DNA of 64,000 nucleotides from RH-AL1 sp965249685 (GTDB lineage Bacteria > Pseudomonadota > Alphaproteobacteria > Rhizobiales > Beijerinckiaceae), in NCBI GenBank assembly GCA_965249685.1, contig CBDFMN010000003.1:3224001-3288000 (forward strand). The letters run 5' to 3'. The notes beneath the pieces are model-generated. The model was not told the DNA's origin. It saw only the letters and a program-made list of their open reading frames with translations, and did not search any database. The translations under genes were made by a program, and so were the position numbers. This document shows, in pieces, positions 58,657-64,000 of this stretch; within the stretch, counting starts at the first letter, position 1, and every line of letters begins with the position of its first letter.

Positions 58657-59274
58657 ATGCCCATGCTCCTGCGCATTGACCGGCTCGCCGTGGAGCGCGG
58701 CGGTCGTATCGTCCTGCGGGACCTCTCGTTCACGCTGGCGGCCGGCGAGGTCCTGGTCGTCACCGGCCGCAACGGAGCCGGCAAGTCCACGCTGCTGCGC
58801 ACCATCGCGGGCCTGCTGCCGCCAGCGGCCGGGCAGGTCGCCGTCGCGGGCGCCTCCGCGGAAGTGCGGGGCGCAGAAACCATGCACTACCTCGGCTACG
58901 CGGACGCGTTGAAACCGGCCCTCAGCGTACGCGAGAACCTCGACTTCTGGGCGGCCATGCTCGCCGGCGCCGACGCCAGGGGCGCGGAGCCGGTGGCCGC
59001 GCTCGCGGCCTTCGGCCTGGCGCGCCTGGCCGACCTGCCTGCGGCCTACCTGTCAGCCGGGCAGAAGCGCCGCGTCGCCCTCGCCCGGCTGCTCCTCGCG
59101 CCGCGGCCGATCTGGCTCCTCGACGAGCCGCTCCTCGCGCTCGACGCGGGGGCCCAGGCGCGGCTCGCTGCGGTGATGGCGAGCCACGTCGCGGAGGGCG
59201 GGGCGATCCTCGCCGCCTCGCACGCGCCGCTTGGCCTGCCCGGGCGCAGTATCGCTCTGGGTTCGCCCGGGTGA
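58657..59274 (+). CDS. ccmA: heme exporter ATP-binding protein CcmA
   Basis: CcmA powers the CcmABCD complex in cytochrome c maturation. The roughly 205-residue ATPase has VTGRNGAGKSTLLRTIAGLL (Walker A), LSAGQKRRVALARLL (signature) and PIWLLDEPLLALD (Walker B). Starts at ATG 58657 or 58663 are both plausible; the frame extends to 58528. It overlaps ccmB by four bases (GTGA). Confidence 0.94.
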   Translation: MPMLLRIDRLAVERGGRIVLRDLSFTLAAGEVLVVTGRNGAGKSTLLRTIAGLLPPAAGQVAVAGASAEVRGAETMHYLGYADALKPALSVRENLDFWAAMLAGADARGAEPVAALAAFGLARLADLPAAYLSAGQKRRVALARLLLAPRPIWLLDEPLLALDAGAQARLAAVMASHVAEGGAILAASHAPLGLPGRSIALGSPG

Positions 59275-59939
59275 GCGCGCTCGCGGCCCTTTTCCTCCGC
59301 GACCTCCGCGTCGGCCGCCGGCTCGGCGGCGGTGCCTCGATGGGCGTCGTGTTCTACTTCATCCTTGTCACCCTCGCGCCCTTCGCGCTGGGACCCGACC
59401 TCGGCGCACTGGCGCGCATCGGGCCGGCCCTGCTCTGGATCGCCGGCCTGCTGGCGACGCTGCTCGGCCTCGACCGGCTGTTCCAATCCGACGGCGACGA
59501 CGGCTCGCTCGACCTCCTGCTGATGGCCCGCGTGCCCGGCGAGGCGGTCGTGCTGGTGAAATGCGCCGCGCATTGGCTGCTGACGGGGCTTCCCCTGGTG
59601 CTGGCGACGCCGCTGTTCGGGCTGATGCTCGGCATGGCGCCCCAGGCGCTATGGCAAACGACGGCCTCGCTCGCGGCCGGGACCCCGGCCCTGACCCTGC
59701 TCGGCGCGGTCGGCGCTGCGCTGACCGTCGGCCTGCGCAAGGGTGGCTTGCTGATGGCCGTCCTGATCCTGCCGCTGTGCGTGCCCGTGCTCATCTTCGG
59801 CGTCGCGGCGGCCAATGCGGGGCAAGGCAACCCAGTGCCGTTCCTCACGCCTTTCCTGGTGCTTTGCGCCCTCAGCCTCGCGGCCCTCGCCGGCGCGCCT
59901 TTTGCCGCCGCGGCAGCGCTGCGAGCCATGAACGACTAG
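59271..59939 (+). CDS. ccmB: heme exporter membrane protein CcmB
   Basis: A 222-residue protein with six hydrophobic helices and the CcmB pattern: ALFLRDLRVGRRLGGGASMG, LFQSDGDDGSLDLLLMARVP, PLFGLMLGMAP and GAALTVGLRKGGLLMAVLIL. It forms the membrane part of the CcmAB transporter. In most relatives ccmC and ccmD follow directly; here they are absent and decayed amidase sequence begins within about 13 bp, so ccmC must lie elsewhere or be lost. Confidence 0.94.
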   Translation: MSALAALFLRDLRVGRRLGGGASMGVVFYFILVTLAPFALGPDLGALARIGPALLWIAGLLATLLGLDRLFQSDGDDGSLDLLLMARVPGEAVVLVKCAAHWLLTGLPLVLATPLFGLMLGMAPQALWQTTASLAAGTPALTLLGAVGAALTVGLRKGGLLMAVLILPLCVPVLIFGVAAANAGQGNPVPFLTPFLVLCALSLAALAGAPFAAAAALRAMND

Positions 59940-59951
59940 GCGCGCCCGGCC

Positions 59952-60178
59952 TCATGCCGCGAGACCCAGGCGCTCGATCGCCGCGGCGATGGCGAGCACG
60001 GAGCAGTCGGTACCGGCCATGCCCATCACGTCAGCCCGACGGGTGCCGCGCCCTGCGGCGTGATGGGGATCGAGATGGCGCATCCGTCCATCACGTTGGC
60101 GAAGGTGGCGTTGCGCAGCGTCAGGGCGTTGAGGCGGTCGTAATCCGCATCGGGTGGCGTGCCCAGGCCTTGCCGCGA
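59952..60178 (-). pseudogene. C-terminal remnant of an amidase
   Basis: Minus-strand sequence encodes DADYDRLNALTLRNATFANV, then MDGCAISIPITPQGAAPVGL, then, after a frameshift near 60027, MGMAGTDCSVLAIAAAIERL and a stop at 59952. This is the normal order of an amidase-signature C-terminus (NxxDxCAxSxP, APxGL, GxxGTD). The N-terminal 300 or more residues are gone, cut off by the hydro-lyase gene at 60184. Confidence 0.75.
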
Positions 60179-60183
60179 TACCC

Positions 60184-60999
60184 TCAAGCGGCCTCGCCGA
60201 TCGTCGCGGGGTGGCGCCGATCGGTGATGAGCATCTTGCCCGGCGCGTGGGAGATGAAGAACGGCAGGCGGGCCGCCTCGACCGCGACCTGGCTCGTGAC
60301 GCCGCAAGCCCAGAAAACCGGGACCTCCCCGGGCTCGACGGGGACGGCGTCGCCGAAATCCACCTGCGTCACGTCGGCGATGCCGATCGCGGCGGGATCG
60401 CCGACATGCACGGGCGCACCATGCATGTCGGGATAGCGCGACGTGATGGCGATGGCTCGCTCGGCATCGGCCGGCGAGAGCGGCCGCATGGAGACGACCA
60501 TCGTGCTACCGAACGGGCCGACGGCGACGTTCGGCTGGTTGGTGCGATACATGGCGACGCCGCAGCCGCGCTGCACGTGGCGCAGGGGGATGCCCTCGGC
60601 GAGCAGGGCGCCTTCGAAGGTGAAGGAGCAGCCGATGACGCAGGTCACGAGGTCGTCGCGCCAGAGGTCGGCGATATCCGTCACCTCGTCTGCCGCCGCG
60701 CCGCCTCGGAACACGCGGTAGCCCGGCAGGTCGTGGCGCATGTCGATGTCGGCGCCGAGGGTCGGCAGGCGCGGGTCGCCCGGCTCGCTCGTCGCGATCA
60801 GCGGGCAGGCACGGTGGTTCTCTCGGCAGAAAGCCGTGAAGGCGGTCGCCTGCGCCTGTGGCAGGATGATGATGTTACCCTGGATGCAGCCCGGCGCGAG
60901 CCCGGCCGTGTTGCTCGCGAAGTCGCCGTGTCGGATCGCCATTCGCGCCGCACGCGGGTCGCTCCAGCGCGGGTCCACGCCGGTCCTCGCCATCGTCAT
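60184..60999 (-). CDS. DUF1445 putative hydro-lyase
   Basis: A 271-residue protein matching the DUF1445/UPF0317 family (relatives include D-glutamate cyclase): HGDFASNTAGLAPGCIQGNI, DIDMRHDLPGYRVFRGG, DDLVTCVIGCSFTFEGALL, VSMRPLSPADAERAIAITSR, HGAPVHVGDPAAIGI and VFWACGVTSQVAVEAA, ending with FISHAPGKMLITDR. The start at 60999 follows GAGGG. It often neighbours amidase or LamB/5-oxoprolinase genes, in line with the amidase relic beside it. Confidence 0.93.
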   Translation of the reverse strand: MTMARTGVDPRWSDPRAARMAIRHGDFASNTAGLAPGCIQGNIIILPQAQATAFTAFCRENHRACPLIATSEPGDPRLPTLGADIDMRHDLPGYRVFRGGAAADEVTDIADLWRDDLVTCVIGCSFTFEGALLAEGIPLRHVQRGCGVAMYRTNQPNVAVGPFGSTMVVSMRPLSPADAERAIAITSRYPDMHGAPVHVGDPAAIGIADVTQVDFGDAVPVEPGEVPVFWACGVTSQVAVEAARLPFFISHAPGKMLITDRRHPATIGEAA

Positions 61000-61099
61000 C
61001 GCACCCTCGCGTTTCATCCGTGCCGCCCCCGGCTTCCCTGCCGATCATCGATCCGGGCCGCTGCTGGCACAAGATGGTTTGTCGCTCTTCGGCCGCCGA

Positions 61100-62107
61100 T
61101 CAGACCGGCAGGACCTCGGGATTGACGAGGTTCAGCGGCCGTTCGCCGCGCAGGATGCGCAGCATCTCCTCCGCCGCGCCGACGCCCATGGTGCGAAGGC
61201 TCGTGGCGCTGGTGCCGGCGACATGCGGCGTCAGCAGCAGGTTGGGGCAGCCGTGCAGCGGGTGGTTGGCCGGCAGCGGCTGCTCGTCGAACACGTCGAG
61301 CGCCGCACCGGCGATGGCGCCGGCCGTCAGCGCCGCCACGACCGCGTCGGTCTGCACCACGGGTCCGCGCGCCACGTTGAGGAGCAGGGCGGTCGGCTTC
61401 ATCAGGCCGATCAGCGCGGCGTCGACAAGGCCGCGCGTCGCGTCCGTGAGCGGGCAGGCGACGACGAGCGCGTCACTCTGCGAGAATAGCGCCTCGCGTC
61501 CCACCGGCTCGACGAGTCCGTCGAGCGTGCGCCCGCTGCGGGAATGGCCGAGCACCCGCATGCCGAACCCGTGCCGGGCGATAGCGGCGACCCGCCGGCC
61601 AACCTCGCCAAGGCCCAGGATGCCGAGCGTCGTGCCGCCGATCTCGGGCAACCCGCTCGCCATCGTCTTCGCGCCGAGCCATCCCAGTTCGCGCAGTGCC
61701 GCGTCGAGGAAGCCCACGCGTCGGCGCAGGTGCAGCATGGCCGCGAAGACGTATTCGGCCACGGCCTGCGTGTTGCTGCCGGGCAGGTTCGCCACCATCA
61801 CGCCGCGCGCCGTGGCGGCGGAAATAGGCACGAAGTCCAGTCCCACGCCGTGGCGGACGATGCCGCGAAGGTGCGGCGCATGATCGAGGATATCGTCGGG
61901 CAATTGCGCCCGCACGATCATCCCGGTGGCCTCCTGCGCCAGAGCGCGCAACGTGTCGAAGCCGATATCCGGGGCGGTCACGACCCGCGCGTGCGGCCGC
62001 AGCATGGCTTGCGCGTCGGCGTGAATGGGGTTGGTGGCGAGCACGAGAGGCAGGCCGGTGAGGATCTGGTTCGTCATGGGCGCATATGTCATGGGCGCGT
62101 CTGCCAT
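61100..62107 (-). CDS. D-isomer-specific 2-hydroxyacid dehydrogenase
   Basis: About 335 residues. The substrate domain contains IVRAQLPDDILDHAPHLRGI. The NAD domain has TLGILGLGEVGRRVAAIARH (GxGxxG), ALLLNVARGPVVQTDAVVAA with catalytic Arg, AALDVFDEQPLP with Glu and LLLTPHVAGTSATS with His. ATG 62107 is favoured by AGAGGTG just upstream; ATGs at 62122, 62092 and 62077 are in frame, and the stretch between them repeats DAPMT-YAPMT. The substrate could be glycerate- or phosphoglycerate-like. Confidence 0.93.
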   Translation of the reverse strand: MADAPMTYAPMTNQILTGLPLVLATNPIHADAQAMLRPHARVVTAPDIGFDTLRALAQEATGMIVRAQLPDDILDHAPHLRGIVRHGVGLDFVPISAATARGVMVANLPGSNTQAVAEYVFAAMLHLRRRVGFLDAALRELGWLGAKTMASGLPEIGGTTLGILGLGEVGRRVAAIARHGFGMRVLGHSRSGRTLDGLVEPVGREALFSQSDALVVACPLTDATRGLVDAALIGLMKPTALLLNVARGPVVQTDAVVAALTAGAIAGAALDVFDEQPLPANHPLHGCPNLLLTPHVAGTSATSLRTMGVGAAEEMLRILRGERPLNLVNPEVLPV

Positions 62108-62251
62108 CGGCACCTCTATCATGGAGCTATCCACCAGCGGCGACCACCCGCGCGGGAGAAGTCTTGCGGTCGCGAACGATCCTGCGCGCCGCTCGTTCTG
62201 GAGAGCGACCGGCGGCGATCGTCGGGCCGCGCAAGCACGAGGCGGCACCAC

Positions 62252-62665
62252 ATGGCGGATCCCAAGCTCACCGTCTACCACGACGGCTCCTGCCCGCTGT
62301 GCCGGGTCGAGATCGCGCATTACCGGAGGCAGGTCGGCGCCGAGCAGATCGCCTTCGTCGACGTGTCCCAGCCCGGCTGCGGCCTAGGTGCGGATCTCGA
62401 CCGCGAGGCGGCGATGAAACGTTTCAACGTGCGCCTGCCGGACGGGACGTTGCGGTCCGGCGCGGCCGGGTTCGCCACGCTGTGGCAGGCTCTGCCGGCA
62501 TGGCAACGGTTTGCGGGCCTCGCTCGCCTGCCGGGCGTTCTCCCCGCGATGGAAGTCGGCTATCGCCTGTTTCTACCGCTGCGGCCCTACCTCGCGGGGA
62601 TCCTCGTGCGGTTCAACCGTCGCCGAGCAGGTCGTCCAGGCTCGGCACCGCCCCGAACGTCTTGA
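62252..62665 (+). CDS. DCC-family (DUF393) thiol-disulfide oxidoreductase-like protein
   Basis: This 137-residue protein has the DCC motif YHDGSCPLCRVEIAHYRRQ with a CxxC redox pair and continues with FVDVSQPGCGLGADLDREAA, MKRFNVRLPDG and GAAGFATLWQALP. It is thought to have a thioredoxin-like fold; partners are unknown. Its last 53 bp overlap the convergent 84-residue gene. Confidence 0.9.
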   Translation: MADPKLTVYHDGSCPLCRVEIAHYRRQVGAEQIAFVDVSQPGCGLGADLDREAAMKRFNVRLPDGTLRSGAAGFATLWQALPAWQRFAGLARLPGVLPAMEVGYRLFLPLRPYLAGILVRFNRRRAGRPGSAPPRTS

Positions 62666-62867
62666 GCACCTGGGCGTCCTCGAACTCGCCGGTTGCAGGG
62701 TCGCCGGCCCGCGCGAAGGCCACCGCACCCGCCGTTTTTTCCGCCAGTCGGCGCGCTTCGTTGATCGCCGCCGTCGCGGTCTGCTTCTCCTGCGCCTCGC
62801 CGGCGACAAGCGTGCCGTCCTCCGTTCGCATGAAGGGCAGCGCCACGTAGTAGGTCACGGCGGCCAT
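62613..62867 (-). CDS. conserved small protein, function unknown
   Basis: An 84-residue protein (AAVTYYVALPFMRTEDGTLV, then EAQEKQTATAAINEARRLAE). It resembles short proteins of Hyphomicrobiales that begin with a strand, followed by an Ala-rich helix and an acidic end (SLDDLLGDG). No catalytic motif. It overlaps the 3' end of the DCC gene and starts 10 bp after the stop of the gene at 62878-63090. Confidence 0.7.
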   Translation of the reverse strand: MAAVTYYVALPFMRTEDGTLVAGEAQEKQTATAAINEARRLAEKTAGAVAFARAGDPATGEFEDAQVLKTFGAVPSLDDLLGDG

Positions 62868-62877
62868 CGTCCCTGCG

Positions 62878-63090
62878 CTACTTGCGCGGGTCCGGCCCGC
62901 GGTTCTTATCGAGACCGCCGGCGGCGTTGGTCCCGTTCATCGTGTCGCCCTCGATCGTGGTGTCCGCCTCGGAATCCTCGACATCGTCGGGCGTCGCCCC
63001 GGCCCGCGTCGCGCCCTTGGAGCCGCCGATCATCGGGTTACCCTTCAGGTCGGCGTCGGTCGGCACCGTCGTCTTCGGCTGCTTGCTCAT
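62878..63090 (-). CDS. small hydrophilic, probably disordered protein
   Basis: A 70-residue protein starting MSKQPKTTVPTDADLKGNPM, with Gly, Asp, Thr and Asn dominating (GATPDDVEDSEADTTIEGDT). An AAGGAG site precedes ATG 63090. Short acidic disordered proteins of this kind are common near stress genes in the group, but I cannot assign a family. It is upstream of and probably cotranscribed with the 84-residue gene. Confidence 0.6.
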   Translation of the reverse strand: MSKQPKTTVPTDADLKGNPMIGGSKGATRAGATPDDVEDSEADTTIEGDTMNGTNAAGGLDKNRGPDPRK

Positions 63091-63190
63091 GCTGTGCTCC
63101 TTGCGAACGAACGACCCTAACGGCATGGAGCCGCCCATGTTCCCTCGCCGCGCCGCGCCAGGACGCCGCCCCCGATCCCCGCGTTCCCGC

Positions 63191-63472
63191 TCAATCGTCC
63201 GGATCGGGCCGCCGCACCGGTCCCTCGCCCGGGGCACCGGCCGGATAGGGATCGACTTTGACAGGCCCGCGGCGGAAGTCGCCGATCGTCAGGTTGCGTC
63301 CCCAAGGCGTGCGGTCCGGTCGCTTGATCTGCACGGGCTCGTCGTCAGGCAGCGCCTTGAGGGCGTCGCGCCCGAGAATGATGGCGCTGACTTTGCGGGA
63401 GGCGTCCTCGGGATCGGCGGCGTCGACGGCCTCCTCCGGCAGGTGGTCGATCTCGACGGTGTATTTTTCCAT
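63191..63472 (-). CDS. conserved small acidic protein, function unknown
   Basis: A 93-residue protein starting at ATG 63472 (MEKYTVEIDHLPEEAVDAAD). It has a charged C-terminal half (PDDEPVQIKRPDRTPWGRNL, TIGDFRRGPVKVDPYPAG). The same frame is open upstream through the TCGSK repeat to 63838, so a longer Cys-rich form cannot be excluded. No known domain. Confidence 0.6.
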   Translation of the reverse strand: MEKYTVEIDHLPEEAVDAADPEDASRKVSAIILGRDALKALPDDEPVQIKRPDRTPWGRNLTIGDFRRGPVKVDPYPAGAPGEGPVRRPDPDD

Positions 63473-63562
63473 GTTGCAATCCAAGTCGCGCTTCGGACAG
63501 GCAGTTCCCGCGACAGCAGACGGAAGCATCCTGTGAGCGCATCGTTCCGGACTAGGCCCGCG

Positions 63563-63712
63563 CTTGCCGTCGCAGGTCTTGCCGCCGCAGGTCTTGCTGC
63601 CGCAGGTCTTGCTGCCGCAGGTCTTGCTGCCGCAGGTCTTGCTGCCGCAGGTCTTGCTGCCGCAGGTCTTGCTGCCGCAGGTCTTGCTGCCGCAGGTCTT
63701 GCCGTCGCAGGT
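63563..63712. repeat. ten-unit 15-bp tandem repeat
   Basis: Unit CTTGCTGCCGCAGGT occurs seven times in a row (63593-63697). Variants CTTGCCGCCGCAGGT (63578) and CTTGCCGTCGCAGGT (63563 and 63698) flank it, ten units in all. On the minus strand one frame encodes (TCGSK)7 between TCDGK units, preceded by MACR; on the plus strand one frame gives AAGLA repeats. It lies upstream of the small acidic gene and before the UPF0114 gene. Confidence 0.95.
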
Positions 63713-63785
63713 GCGGCATGCCATGCGCTCGGCCGGCCCTGTCGATACCCAGGGCGGCAACACTCCTGACGGGCAAGTGAACCCC

Positions 63786-64000
63786 ATGATCGAACGTTGG
63801 CTGGAGCGCTTCCTGTTCTCGAGCCGCTGGCTGCTCACGCCCCTTTACGTGGCGCTCGTCCTCGGCCTTGCCACCCTCCTCGTCAAGGTCGCCCAGCACG
63901 TCGTCGAGATCGTCGCCCACGTCTTCAGCGCCACCGAAGCCGAGCTGATCCTCAGCCTGCTCGGCCTCATCGATCTCACGCTCATGGGCTCTCTGCTGGT
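63786..64000 (+). CDS. UPF0114/YqhA-family membrane protein, 3' end beyond window
   Basis: The first 71 codons of a membrane protein like E. coli YqhA: MIERWLERFLFSSRWLLTPL, then YVALVLGLATLLVKVAQHVV with the first helix, EIVAHVFSATEAELILSLLG and LIDLTLMGSLLV in the second. The ATG at 63786 gives the family N-terminus; an in-frame GTG lies two codons earlier. Function is unknown. Confidence 0.88.
   Translation, partial: MIERWLERFLFSSRWLLTPLYVALVLGLATLLVKVAQHVVEIVAHVFSATEAELILSLLGLIDLTLMGSLL

Noticed and set aside
63563..63712. CRISPR array
   Set aside because: Units are 15 bp and directly adjacent with no spacers; no cas genes are present.

Overview
The window is dense, high-GC bacterial chromosome. 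Gene content and order point to an alphaproteobacterium of the order Hyphomicrobiales: a complete yejABEF transporter, gap-pgk-fba next to zapA and a DUF4164-type coiled-coil gene, an OmpR-type regulator beside xthA, hemC-hemD, rph-rdgB, acnA beside ccmAB, and a haloarchaeal-type rhodopsin. No plasmid or phage replication genes are visible. The family cannot be settled by reading alone; Methylobacteriaceae and relatives are plausible. Layout: 1-12 kb holds a broken amidase gene, an M20 amidohydrolase, carA, two small secreted proteins, a YdhR-like gene, ubiG, tRNA-Ser(CGA), a regulator/SDR pair, mepA, a periplasmic sulfite-oxidase-like protein, pheA and a membrane-anchored cytochrome c. 12-19 kb is the yejABEF peptide transporter, split between yejE and yejF by a lower-GC RelE-like toxin / HTH antitoxin module with its own candidate operator. 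19-21 kb is a light-driven pump unit: a rhodopsin plus the Blh enzyme that makes retinal. 21-26 kb is a tripartite drug efflux system (NodT-type outer membrane channel, DHA2 MFS pump, HlyD-type adaptor) with a divergent TetR repressor and a palindrome between them. The most unusual part is 26.2-35.9 kb. Ten genes lie on one strand and overlap at every junction (GTGA, ATGA or TGATG): a myo-inositol-phosphate synthase homologue, an atypical HD-like protein, a methyltransferase, a Gfo/Idh oxidoreductase, a metallo-beta-lactamase-fold protein with a Zn-ribbon-like N-terminus, a YcaO protein, a sugar isomerase-like TIM barrel, a family 4 glycosyltransferase, a PIG-L/MshB-like deacetylase and an internally deleted 2-hydroxyacid dehydrogenase. 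I know of no described pathway with this set. The enzymology suggests a glycosylated, N-deacetylated cyclitol that YcaO may modify, and this is the best candidate for an undescribed system. 36-64 kb is mostly housekeeping: lower glycolysis, zapA, an L,D-transpeptidase, a response regulator, xthA, secA, hemC/hemD, a HAD phosphatase, recQ, a second DHA2 exporter, rph, rdgB, acnA and ccmA/ccmB. The ccm operon stops after ccmB and is followed by a decayed amidase tail. The right end carries a DUF1445 hydro-lyase, a 2-hydroxyacid dehydrogenase, a DCC-family protein, several small conserved genes, a ten-unit 15-bp tandem repeat that can encode TCGSK pentapeptides, and the start of a UPF0114 membrane protein. 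Signs of decay recur: two amidase remnants, a deleted dehydrogenase, a truncated gene beside the toxin-antitoxin module and a possible remnant near 9.2 kb.
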